64,000 nucleotides of DNA from Aquimarina megaterium XH134. GTDB taxonomy: Bacteria; Bacteroidota; Bacteroidia; Flavobacteriales; Flavobacteriaceae. The stretch covers positions 1 to 64,000 of the forward strand of contig NZ_JACB01000031.1 in NCBI RefSeq assembly GCF_000520975.1, written 5' to 3'. Of the stretch, positions 46,057 to 54,735 are shown one piece after another (position 1 is the first letter of the stretch; each line of letters starts with the position of its first letter). The notes under the pieces were generated by a model. That model searched no databases, was not told where the DNA came from, and saw nothing but the letters and a program-made list of their open reading frames with translations. A program made the position numbers and the translations under genes.

Positions 46057-47124
46057 ATGAAGATCCTTATCGATATTGGGCATCCAGGTCATGTTCATTT
46101 GTTTAAAAATTTTGCATTAGAGATGCAAAAAAAAGGACATGAATTTCTTTTTACATGCCGTGAAAAAGAATTTGAGATCGAGCTATTGAAAGCTGCTGGG
46201 CTTCGCTTTATTTCATTCGGCAAAAAATATAATACCACTATTGGAAAAATATTTGGCTTAGTAAAGTTCGATATTATGGAAATTCTTCATGGGTTGAGGT
46301 TTCGTCCTGATGTTTTGATGAGTCATGGCTCTCCTTATGCGGCTCATGCATCAGCTATATTAGGAAAGCCACATATATCGATGGAGGATACAGGAAATAT
46401 GGAACAAGTGCGTTTATATTTACCTTTTACAAATAGTGTTTTAACATCTAATGCATTTCATAAAGATTTGGGAGATAGACAAATATGGTATAATGGATAC
46501 CATGAATTAGCCTACCTGCACCCTAATAGATTTGTTGCAAACCCAGATATTTATGATATTCTAAAAATCAACCCTGATGCTAAATATGTGATATTCAGAT
46601 TTGTATCATGGAATGCAAGTCATGATGTAAATCAATCTGGATTATCTATACGAGAAAAACGGGAACTAATAGATTATTTAGAAAAGAAATATACTGTCTT
46701 TATCTCTTCTGAAGGAAAATTACCAGATGAATTTAAAAAATATCAAATAAGGATACCGCCAGAAGAAATGCATAATGTTTTGGCCTATGCTTGTATGTTT
46801 ATCGGAGAAGGAGCAACAATGGCCTCAGAATGTGCTGTACTAGGTACACCTGCATTATATATAAATAGTATCATGGCAGGAACCATTAGGGAACAAGAAA
46901 AATATGGGCTACTATTTAGTTTTAAAAATGGAGAAGGTGTACTGTCTAAAATTAAAGAACTTGATGAAACCCCTGATTTGAAAGAAGTTTTTAAAAAAAG
47001 ACTAGAGAAATTATTAGAAGATAAAATTGATGTTACCTCATTTATGGTATGGTTTGTAGAAAATTATCCTCAAAGCAAAAAAGCTATAATAGACAATCCA
47101 AAAATACAACTTGAGTATAAATGA
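46057..47124 (+). CDS. DUF354 family protein (GT-B fold)
   Basis: A 355-residue protein matching DUF354: MKILIDIGHPGHVHLFKNFA at the start, PDVLMSHGSPYAAHASAILG, and MFIGEGATMASECAVLGTPA. The fold resembles UDP-GlcNAc 2-epimerase and MurG-like GT-B proteins. The family is frequent in polysaccharide and exosortase loci; the reaction is not established, and glycosyltransferase or epimerase activity are the main options. Its stop overlaps the deacetylase start by four bases (ATGA). Confidence 0.82.
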   Translation: MKILIDIGHPGHVHLFKNFALEMQKKGHEFLFTCREKEFEIELLKAAGLRFISFGKKYNTTIGKIFGLVKFDIMEILHGLRFRPDVLMSHGSPYAAHASAILGKPHISMEDTGNMEQVRLYLPFTNSVLTSNAFHKDLGDRQIWYNGYHELAYLHPNRFVANPDIYDILKINPDAKYVIFRFVSWNASHDVNQSGLSIREKRELIDYLEKKYTVFISSEGKLPDEFKKYQIRIPPEEMHNVLAYACMFIGEGATMASECAVLGTPALYINSIMAGTIREQEKYGLLFSFKNGEGVLSKIKELDETPDLKEVFKKRLEKLLEDKIDVTSFMVWFVENYPQSKKAIIDNPKIQLEYK

Positions 47125-47900
47125 TAGATTTCACCGTACAGCGATATAGAGAATTGTTAAGAGCATTAATGAACAACGGCTATCAATTTCAAACTTTTGC
47201 AGAATTCATAGCAAAACCAGGAAAAAAAAGCATTGTTCTAAGGCATGATGTAGATTTATTACCAAAGAATTCATTAGCTTTTGCAAAGCTTCAGGCTTTA
47301 AAAGGAATTAAGGGAACTTACTATTTTAGAGCCGTTCCAGAAAGCTGGGATGAAAAAATAATCCTGAAAATCGCAGAACTAGGTCATGAAATAGGATATC
47401 ACTATGAATGCTTAACAACTACAAAAGGTGATTTAGAGGCTGGGATTCAGGATTTTAGAAATAATCTTTTTGCACTAAGAGAACTTACGCCTGTATCTAC
47501 TATTTGTATGCATGGTTCGCCATTGTCTAAATATGATTCTAAAGACCTGTGGAAAACATACCGGTATCAGGATTTTGGTATTGTTGGAGAACCTTATTTT
47601 GATATAAATTATGATAAAGTGTATTATTTAACAGACACAGGAAGAAAATGGGATGGGCATAAAACAAGTGTAAGAGATAGAGTAAATACTAGATTTACCA
47701 AAACTTTTCATAGCACTCCCGAAATTGTTGAAGCATTAAAAAATGCAGCATTTCCTAACCAGGTTATGTTTACATTTCACCCTCAGCGATGGAATGATAG
47801 TATCATAAAATGGAGCAAGGAATTAGTATTACAAAATGTAAAAAATGTAGTTAAGAAGCATTTTTATGTAAAAAATGATTCAAAAATTAAAACCCAGTAG
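47121..47900 (+). CDS. Polysaccharide deacetylase-like protein
   Basis: A 259-residue protein with NodB-homology motifs: VLRHDVDLLPKNS (Asp pair, motif 1), LGHEIGYHYECL (His, motif 2), and CMHGSP and MFTFHPQRW further on. It lacks a signal peptide, so it should act in the cytoplasm, probably removing an acetyl group from a lipid- or nucleotide-linked sugar during repeat-unit assembly. A free amine made this way could be the acceptor for the FemAB-like or ATP-grasp enzymes (inference). It is the last gene before a 463-base non-coding leader. Confidence 0.8.
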   Translation: MIDFTVQRYRELLRALMNNGYQFQTFAEFIAKPGKKSIVLRHDVDLLPKNSLAFAKLQALKGIKGTYYFRAVPESWDEKIILKIAELGHEIGYHYECLTTTKGDLEAGIQDFRNNLFALRELTPVSTICMHGSPLSKYDSKDLWKTYRYQDFGIVGEPYFDINYDKVYYLTDTGRKWDGHKTSVRDRVNTRFTKTFHSTPEIVEALKNAAFPNQVMFTFHPQRWNDSIIKWSKELVLQNVKNVVKKHFYVKNDSKIKTQ

Positions 47901-48072
47901 AGCACTAAAAAACATCTAATTTTATATCATTTTCTTTTAAAAATACAGTGTTATAATAGATTTTTAACGATGTAGAATTGTTATGTTTTAACTCAAAAAT
48001 AAGTAACAAGAATACTCTCTTAAATTCTTTTGCCTCTTATTTTTGTTGTTTTATCGATTTTTGGTTAATTAT

Positions 48073-48101
48073 TTAACAAAAAATGTAAGTTTTTTTGTTA
48101 A
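48073..48101. terminator. Inverted repeat after the deacetylase gene
   Basis: TTAACAAAAAA at 48073-48083 pairs perfectly with TTTTTTGTTAA at 48091-48101, with a 7-base loop. A weak A/T-rich stem 170 bases past the stop; termination is possible, not certain. Confidence 0.4.
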
Positions 48102-48143
48102 GATTAACTTTTCTTCCTGTTAAAACCTCTTTTTTTTCTTATT

Positions 48144-48171
48144 TTTTACAGGTAAAAACCTGTAAAACAGG
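48144..48171 (+). promoter_or_regulatory. Two mutually exclusive leader hairpins
   Basis: TTTTACAGGT at 48144-48153 pairs with ACCTGTAAAA at 48158-48167. The second arm can instead pair with the next copy: CCTGT at 48159-48163 with ACAGG at 48167-48171. Such switching is typical of attenuators, although it lies just upstream of the proposed promoter (48185-48191), so a DNA-binding site is the alternative. Confidence 0.4.
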
Positions 48172-48259
48172 AGTTTAGCATAACTATTTTGCGGTAAACC
48201 CGTTACTGATTTTACTCTTCTTGTATTATCTTTAAACTGTTAACCAAATCTAAATATCT

Positions 48260-48367
48260 ATGCTACTAAAACATAGTTTTCCGAAAACAAAACCACTTGT
48301 TTTCGGTTCATCAGGTTGTTTATTTTTTACATCATCTTCATCCTCTAAAATTAGTGTTGAAGTATGA
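48260..48367 (+). CDS. Short upstream ORF coupled to the sugar transferase (possible leader peptide)
   Basis: ATG at 48260 opens a 35-codon frame (MLLKHSFPKTKPLVFGSSGC, then a serine-rich end) whose TGA overlaps the ATG of the sugar transferase as ATGA. The peptide is not recognised. A perfect 10-base inverted repeat (CCGAAAACAA 48281-48290 with TTGTTTTCGG 48297-48306) lies inside it. It could be a leader peptide that controls the next gene by translational coupling, or a chance frame. Confidence 0.35.
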   Translation: MLLKHSFPKTKPLVFGSSGCLFFTSSSSSKISVEV

Positions 48368-49524
48368 TTATTAGAACTATTAGTGCAGAAGCTTATACTA
48401 TTTTAGATAAGAAGAATAAAGACCTTACTGATTCTGTTTCTTCTGGCACTAAACCTTATGCGTTAAGGGGTAAAAGTAAGGTTGCGATTGAAAAAATAAT
48501 TACCAGAAAATTGGGTAATGATGCCTGTGATTTTATAAGTAATCACCTGCAAGAATTTAGATTGTTTGATGTGTTGCTTTGTGATACCAGAGATAAAAAT
48601 AATATTGAAACATATCAAAAAGAATCATTTCAGGCGATTGTAAATCTACAAGAAGTTAATCACTATAGGCGAATTAATAAATTTCTTGAAATGGTAAATC
48701 ATAAATTACCAGAAGGAGGATTGTTTATTAATACGATAGAAACTTATGAAAGCCGTAAAGAAAAAATACTTAAAAAATTTCCTAAACCTTTAAATTACCT
48801 ATACTATTTAGGTGATTTTATCTTTCATAGAGTTAGTCCAAAACTAAAGTGGTCCAAAAAAATATATTTTGATATTACAAAAGGCTACGGTAGAGTACTA
48901 ACAAAGGCCGAAGTATTAGGGAGATTATATAGTTGTGGTTTTGATGTAATAGAGGAAAAAGTAATTGATAATAAATTATATTTTGTAGCAAAAAAAACAA
49001 AACTTCCTCTGTATGATATGAACCCTACATATGGCCCTTTAATTAGCTTGAAACGTGTAGGCAAAAATGGAAAACTAATTAATGTATATAAGTTGCGAAC
49101 CATGCATCCGTACTCTGAGTATCTGCAACATTATGTTTTTCAAAAGAACAATCTGAAAAAAGGAGGGAAATTAAAAAACGATTTTAGAATATCCAATACG
49201 GGTAAATTACTTAGGAAATATTGGATAGACGAACTACCTATGGTTCTTAATTTTTTAAAAGGAGATATGAAACTTATAGGAGGGCGCCCTCTTAGCAGTC
49301 ATTACTTTAGTTTATATACCAAAGAACTACAGGAGAAAAGAATTAAATTTAAACCAGGACTCATCCCTCCATTTTATGCGGATATGCCCGAGACACTAGA
49401 AGAAATTATAGCGTCTGAAATGAAATATTTAACAGCATATGAGAGAAACCCAATTTTAACAGATATTAATTATTTATTTAAAATCATTAAAAACATCGTG
49501 GTAAAAGGAAAAAGAAGTTTTTAA
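48364..49524 (+). CDS. Atypical priming sugar transferase with replaced N-terminus
   Basis: 386 residues. The C-terminal half (about 210-386) is a bacterial sugar transferase (PF02397-type): RVGKNGKLINVYKLRTMHPY, KYWIDELPMVLNFLKGDMKL with the Asp-Glu dyad, IGGRPLS and KFKPGLIPPF. It should link the first sugar phosphate to undecaprenyl phosphate. The expected N-terminal membrane hairpin is absent; instead about 200 soluble residues resemble the second half of a SAM methyltransferase (FLEMVNHKLPEGGLFINTIE) without motif I. The protein may associate with the membrane by a partner or amphipathic helix. It precedes wzc. Confidence 0.82.
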   Translation: MIIRTISAEAYTILDKKNKDLTDSVSSGTKPYALRGKSKVAIEKIITRKLGNDACDFISNHLQEFRLFDVLLCDTRDKNNIETYQKESFQAIVNLQEVNHYRRINKFLEMVNHKLPEGGLFINTIETYESRKEKILKKFPKPLNYLYYLGDFIFHRVSPKLKWSKKIYFDITKGYGRVLTKAEVLGRLYSCGFDVIEEKVIDNKLYFVAKKTKLPLYDMNPTYGPLISLKRVGKNGKLINVYKLRTMHPYSEYLQHYVFQKNNLKKGGKLKNDFRISNTGKLLRKYWIDELPMVLNFLKGDMKLIGGRPLSSHYFSLYTKELQEKRIKFKPGLIPPFYADMPETLEEIIASEMKYLTAYERNPILTDINYLFKIIKNIVVKGKRSF

Positions 49525-49666
49525 AATTATTGGCCTTAGTTTTCTTGGCCTTATAGAATATTCAGTTTCAAGTACCTCATAGAATTTGAAATTCTTTCGT
49601 GATAGTTCACATATAATAGTTAAATTTACAATAGTTAATTCTCTTTAAACCGAAAGAATTCATAAA

Positions 49667-52027
49667 ATGAATTATGAGATCGATGATGATTCTGAAAATC
49701 TATTCATCAAAGAATTACTAGAAAGGTATATAGCCCATTGGAGGTTGTTTATTGTTTCTCTTGTAATTTGTTTTGTGATAGGTTTTTTCTATTTAAGATA
49801 TACTCCTAAGATGTATCGAGCTACATCTACTATATTAATTAAATCAGAGAATAATGGAGCAATGTCCGAACTTTCTGCTTTTGAAGATCTCTCTATTTTT
49901 AAAAACGCTAAACGAGAAGTAGAAAACGAAATAGAAATACTTAAATCACGACCCTTACTCGAAAATGTTGTTAGAAAACTACACTTAAATGTTCAGTATT
50001 TTAGCAAAACCAAATACTCTAAACGATTTGTAGAACTTACTAAAAACTCACCTGTTAAAGTTAAGTTCCTGGAAGATTCTTATTATGATCAGGGATTAAA
50101 TTTTATCATCACAATCCTACCTGGTGGGCAGTTTGCGATAAAAGATACTCACGAAAATTTCATTCTAAAAGGAGAATACGGAAAATGTATAGGTTCTCCC
50201 TTTGGAGATATTTTGGTTGAACCAGATTTTAAAATTCTTCATGAGTATATAGGGACTAATATTTATGTAAATAGTACTCCACTTTTGGATATGGTAGAAA
50301 GATATAAGTCGACGATAAAAATAGGTCTTACCGATCAAAATACAAGTGTAGTCACATTAACGCTAACTACAATAGCTCAAGATAGAGCCAAGGAAATTTT
50401 AAATAGTCTTATTGAAGAATATAACAAAGATGTTATAAAAGATAAAAATCAAATCTCTGCTAATACTGCCAATTTTATAAAAGAGCGAATACATATTATT
50501 AATCAGGAATTAGATGACTTAGAAAAAAACGTCGAATTCTTTAAAACCGAAAATAATTTAACAAATTTATCTTCAGAAGCTTCGATAATGCTAGAAAAGT
50601 CTTTTGTGAATGAAAAAGAACAATTAGCTGCAACAATACAAATTGGATTAACAGATTATTTAATGGATTATTTAGAAAACTCTAAAAATGATCTTCTTCC
50701 TGTAAATCTTGGGTTTGAAGATCGTAAGGCAGTTACCCTGATTTCTCGATACAATGATATAGCATTGCAACGAAATAGAATACTTAAAAGTTCTGGAGTA
50801 GAAAACCCACTGTTAATAAGCTTAAACGATAAGCTTTTTGATTTAAGAAAAAGCATACAACAAAGTCTCATCAATCTAAAAAAAACGCTTCAACTTAAAA
50901 TAGATAACCTTAAAAGCAGTGATGCTATAGTAAATGCTCAAATTTCATCATTACCAGAAAAAGAACGAAAACTTAGAGATATACAGCGACAACAACAAAT
51001 CAAAGAAACTTTGTTCTTGTATTTATTAGAAAAAAGAGAAGAAACAGCAATCTCTCTTGCCGCAACCGTTTCGAATGTAAAAGTTATCGAAAAAGCATAT
51101 ATTTCTCGTAGTCCCATTCGACCAAAAAAGAATATTGTATTTCTAACAGGTTTTCTTGCGGCACTAATTGTACCTATTGTTATCGTTTTCTTTAAAGATT
51201 TAATGAATACAAAGGTCAATGATATTAAAGAACTAAAAAAGAAATTAAAATTACCGTTACTAGGTAGTATTCCTTCATCTCCAGAAGATAAAAAACTGGT
51301 AACACCTAAAGCCGATCGATCAATATTGGCAGAAGCATTTAGATTATTAGAAACCAATCTAGACTTTCTCTTGGCGCATTCTAAAGAAAAAGGAAAAACC
51401 ATTTTAATCACGTCTAGTATTAAAGGAGAAGGAAAGTCCTTTGCCGCTAGTAATCTAGGGATAACTCTTGGTCGTTCTGGAAATAAAGTTGCTTTGTTAG
51501 AAATGGATTTAAGATCTGCAGAGTTAAAAGAGCGAATGGATGTAGATGGTAAAAAAGGAATTACCAACTTTATTAGAGACGAATCTATACAGATTGAAGA
51601 TATAATGTCTAATATGAAGGGTTTTAAGAACTTAGACGTTTTTACCTCTGGACCTAAACCTCCAAACCCTGCAGAATTGTTAAAACATAAACGAATTGAA
51701 GAATTATTTGAGTATCTAAAAAAAGAATATGATTACATTCTTATAGATACACCTCCGATTACTGTGGTAGCAGATACGTTATTATTAAGCTCTTATGCCG
51801 ATTTGTGTGTCTACGTTGTAAGACAAAAGTTTTCAGATAAAAGACTTTTGGATATTCCTAAAACACTAAATCAAGAAAAACGATTTACTTCTATTGCCGT
51901 TTTGCTTAATGATGTAGATTTTAGAAAAATTGGATATGGATATGGATATGGCTACGGATATGGCTATGGAGAAAGATCAAAGGCAGGATTCTTTAAAAGA
52001 ATGCTGAACCTAATGATTAGTAGATAA
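49667..52027 (+). CDS. Wzc-type polysaccharide co-polymerase and tyrosine autokinase
   Basis: A 786-residue inner-membrane protein: Wzz domain with a first membrane helix at about residues 31-48, long periplasmic coiled-coil part, second helix near 490-510, and a cytoplasmic BY-kinase with Walker A SSIKGEGKS (about 581-590), Walker A' VALLEMDLRS and Walker B YDYILIDTPP (about 680-690). The C-terminal tyrosine cluster is a pure Gly-Tyr run at 756-768 (six Tyr), encoded by a 39-base tandem repeat. It controls chain length and export of the surface polysaccharide. No Wza-type outer-membrane exporter is in the window. Confidence 0.93.
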   Translation: MNYEIDDDSENLFIKELLERYIAHWRLFIVSLVICFVIGFFYLRYTPKMYRATSTILIKSENNGAMSELSAFEDLSIFKNAKREVENEIEILKSRPLLENVVRKLHLNVQYFSKTKYSKRFVELTKNSPVKVKFLEDSYYDQGLNFIITILPGGQFAIKDTHENFILKGEYGKCIGSPFGDILVEPDFKILHEYIGTNIYVNSTPLLDMVERYKSTIKIGLTDQNTSVVTLTLTTIAQDRAKEILNSLIEEYNKDVIKDKNQISANTANFIKERIHIINQELDDLEKNVEFFKTENNLTNLSSEASIMLEKSFVNEKEQLAATIQIGLTDYLMDYLENSKNDLLPVNLGFEDRKAVTLISRYNDIALQRNRILKSSGVENPLLISLNDKLFDLRKSIQQSLINLKKTLQLKIDNLKSSDAIVNAQISSLPEKERKLRDIQRQQQIKETLFLYLLEKREETAISLAATVSNVKVIEKAYISRSPIRPKKNIVFLTGFLAALIVPIVIVFFKDLMNTKVNDIKELKKKLKLPLLGSIPSSPEDKKLVTPKADRSILAEAFRLLETNLDFLLAHSKEKGKTILITSSIKGEGKSFAASNLGITLGRSGNKVALLEMDLRSAELKERMDVDGKKGITNFIRDESIQIEDIMSNMKGFKNLDVFTSGPKPPNPAELLKHKRIEELFEYLKKEYDYILIDTPPITVVADTLLLSSYADLCVYVVRQKFSDKRLLDIPKTLNQEKRFTSIAVLLNDVDFRKIGYGYGYGYGYGYGERSKAGFFKRMLNLMISR

Positions 52028-52370
52028 CCTAAATCCTATAAGTATTAGAAGAGCGATTGTTTTAATCGACCAAATCGTTGTATTCAGGACCACTTTATAT
52101 GTGTGTGAATTCGTAAGTATATTGATATAAAATAAGTTTCTTTATTGGATAAGAATTGAGTTTTTACTATATTCATATTGTAAATACAGCCTGTCATACA
52201 ATCTTAATTAATCAAAAAGTTACCCTAAAAGAAGCTCATGTCTTCTCGAAAAAATAAGTTGAGTTAATAATAAAATTTTGTAATCATTATTTTGAATTAC
52301 AAAACAAAAAAACAACTTAAAGCATTTAGAATAGAATACTTGTTCTTTTATGTGAAAAATGATAAATACA
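52028..52370. other. Non-coding gap with nested inverted repeats
   Basis: No gene seen. TTTTGTAAT (52276-52284) pairs with ATTACAAAA (52296-52304), enclosed by TAAGTTG (52255-52261) and CAACTTA (52313-52319). This could be a leader structure of the methyltransferase gene. No clear promoter consensus was found. Confidence 0.35.
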
Positions 52371-53069
52371 ATGGCTGAAAAAATTTACACTGAAGAAAAT
52401 AGTGAGTATTTAAAAAAAAACCCTACCTGGCACGCCGAAGACTCTCCTTGGAAAGCTAAACAGATCATCAAAATGTTAGACCGTAATCCAATACACCCAA
52501 AATCTATTGCAGAAGTTGGCTGTGGTGCTGGTGAGATATTAAATCAATTGCATAAGGCAATGCCCGATGATGTGCATTTTACAGGATATGATATTTCGAA
52601 TGATGCTATTAATATTGCCAGACAAAGAGAAAAATCTAGATTAGAATTTAAATCAGAAGATTTTCTAAAGATAGACTCAAAATTCGATTTATTACTCATG
52701 ATAGATGTTTTTGAACATGTTGATGATTACCTTGGATTCTTAAAACTATGTAAGCATAAAGCAAAAAATACGATATTTCATATCCCATTAGATATATCAG
52801 TTAACCGACTATTGAAAAATGATCTTATGTCTTTACGAAAATCTGTGGGACATCTACATCATTTTACAAAAGAAACAGCAATAGCTACATTGAAAGATTG
52901 CGGATATGAGATTGTTGATTTCTTTTATACGACAAGCTTTCTGGATTTTCCTAGAAAAACAATAAGCTCAAAAATTACATACTTACCCAAAAGAATAATG
53001 TATAAAGCCAATAAAGATATAACTGTAAAGCTATTAGGTGGATGCTCATTATTGGTCATGACAAAATAA
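52371..53069 (+). CDS. Class I SAM-dependent methyltransferase
   Basis: About 232 residues. Motif I is IAEVGCGAGEILNQL near residue 48, followed by FTGYDISNDAINIAR and DLLLMIDVFEHVDDY, the post-I and motif II-like segments of UbiE/Methyltransf_11 enzymes. The substrate is unknown; its place behind the polysaccharide kinase suggests a sugar or lipid-linked intermediate. I prefer the ATG at 52371 (MAEKIYTEENSEYL); an in-frame ATG four codons upstream is possible. It stands alone, with a 300-base leader. Confidence 0.82.
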   Translation: MAEKIYTEENSEYLKKNPTWHAEDSPWKAKQIIKMLDRNPIHPKSIAEVGCGAGEILNQLHKAMPDDVHFTGYDISNDAINIARQREKSRLEFKSEDFLKIDSKFDLLLMIDVFEHVDDYLGFLKLCKHKAKNTIFHIPLDISVNRLLKNDLMSLRKSVGHLHHFTKETAIATLKDCGYEIVDFFYTTSFLDFPRKTISSKITYLPKRIMYKANKDITVKLLGGCSLLVMTK

Positions 53070-53148
53070 TGTAAATTATAATCCTCCTAATTTGTATTTA
53101 GATGCCTTTAGTTTTTAATAAAATTTCAGATATAGTTTATAGAGATAA

Positions 53149-54735
53149 TTAAAATTCTGAAGTAAAGTGAAACTCGATCGATGGATATTTTTGTTGTGTC
53201 ATTTGTAAACTGAAAGAAGAATCAGCCAAAAATACGAGTTGACCCTGTTTATCTTTTGCCAGAAATTTGCTTTTTACACGTTTAAAATCTTTAAACTCAT
53301 CATTATCCTGATCTTTAGCTTCTACCCAGCAAGCCTTATGAACATTAAGATTTTCATACGTGCATTTTGCCCCATATTCATGCTCTAACCTATATTGAAT
53401 TACTTCATATTGTAAAGCGCCAACGGTTCCTATCACTTTTCTTCCGTTCAATTCTAATGTAAAAAGCTGCGCAACCCCTTCATCCATTAATTGATCTATC
53501 CCCTTTGCTAATTGCTTAGATTTCATAGGATCTGCATTGTTGATATACCTAAAATGTTCTGGAGAAAAACTAGGTACTCCTTTATAATGCAAAATTTCTC
53601 CTTTGGTTAGAGTATCCCCAATTTTAAAATTTCCGGTATCATGTAATCCAACAATATCACCAGGATACGATATATCTACAATCTCCTTTTTTTCAGCAAA
53701 AAAAGCATTAGGGCTAGAAAATTTAAGCTTTTTATTATGTCTTGTATGCAAATACGGAACGTTTCTTTCGAAAGTCCCTGATACAATTTTTATAAATGCC
53801 AGTCTATCTCTATGTTTGGGATCCATATTGGCATGGATTTTAAATACAAATCCGGTAAAATCTTTTTCTTCAGGATGCACCAATCTTACATCACTTTCCT
53901 TTGGTTTTGGCGGAGGAGCAATAGTAACAAAACAATCTAATAATTCTCTAACACCAAAGTTGTTTAATGCTGACCCAAAAAATACAGGTTGTAAATCACC
54001 ATTTTGATACTGTTCTTTTTCAAATTTTGGGTATATCCCCTCTACCAACTCTAATTCTTCACGTAATGTGTCTGCAGCAGTGTCGCCAATTATATCGTTA
54101 AGACTCTGGGATGATAAATCAGATATTTCGATGGTCTCTTCAATATTTTTTCTATTATCGCCACTAAAAAGATTAATATTTTTCTCCCAAATATTATAAA
54201 TTCCTTTAAAATCATACCCCATTCCAATAGGAAAACTTAGTGGGGTAACGGTAAGGCCAAGTTTTTGTTCTATTTCATCCAGAAGCTCAAAAGCATCTTT
54301 TCCTTCACGATCCAGTTTATTAATAAAAACAATCATAGGGATATTTCTCATTCTACAAACAGAAACTAATTTTTCGGTCTGTTCCTCAACACCTTTTGCA
54401 ACATCAATCACAACAATTACACTATCTACAGCAGTTAATGTTCTAAATGTATCTTCAGCAAAATCTTTATGACCGGGAGTATCCAGAATATTAATCTTAA
54501 TGTCTTTGTACTCAAAAGCTAATACAGAGGTAGCGACAGATATACCTCTTTGACGTTCAATTTCCATAAAATCACTAGTAGCTCCTTTTTTAACTTTGTT
54601 TGATTTTACGGCCCCTGCTTCTTGAATAGCACCTCCAAAAAGTAATAATTTTTCGGTCAATGTGGTCTTACCTGCATCAGGGTGAGAGATGATCCCAAAG
54701 GTTCTTCTTCTCCCAATTTCGTCTATAAATTTCAT
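53149..54735 (-). CDS. prfC: Peptide chain release factor 3
   Basis: A 528-residue translation GTPase: G1 SHPDAGKTTLTEKLL, switch I ERQRGISVATSVLAFEY, G3 DTPGHKDF, G4 NKLDREG, then domains II and III (QLMDEGVAQLFTLE, IGTVGALQYEVIQYRLEHEY). The full length matches RF3, which recycles RF1/RF2 after termination. It is on the minus strand opposite to the neighbouring genes, with a long non-coding region upstream. Confidence 0.96.
   Translation of the reverse strand: MKFIDEIGRRRTFGIISHPDAGKTTLTEKLLLFGGAIQEAGAVKSNKVKKGATSDFMEIERQRGISVATSVLAFEYKDIKINILDTPGHKDFAEDTFRTLTAVDSVIVVIDVAKGVEEQTEKLVSVCRMRNIPMIVFINKLDREGKDAFELLDEIEQKLGLTVTPLSFPIGMGYDFKGIYNIWEKNINLFSGDNRKNIEETIEISDLSSQSLNDIIGDTAADTLREELELVEGIYPKFEKEQYQNGDLQPVFFGSALNNFGVRELLDCFVTIAPPPKPKESDVRLVHPEEKDFTGFVFKIHANMDPKHRDRLAFIKIVSGTFERNVPYLHTRHNKKLKFSSPNAFFAEKKEIVDISYPGDIVGLHDTGNFKIGDTLTKGEILHYKGVPSFSPEHFRYINNADPMKSKQLAKGIDQLMDEGVAQLFTLELNGRKVIGTVGALQYEVIQYRLEHEYGAKCTYENLNVHKACWVEAKDQDNDEFKDFKRVKSKFLAKDKQGQLVFLADSSFSLQMTQQKYPSIEFHFTSEF

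Noticed and set aside
50938..51567. 209-codon frame on the minus strand within wzc
   Set aside because: Antisense to the conserved kinase domain; low-complexity Ser/Phe composition and no family resemblance.
51932..51970. Short tandem repeat as a CRISPR-like or satellite array
   Set aside because: It is in frame in wzc and encodes the Gly-Tyr tail; there are no spacers.
52255..52319. Nested inverted repeat as a riboswitch or ncRNA
   Set aside because: Arms are short and A/T-rich, and I see no conserved riboswitch core; kept only as an intergenic description.
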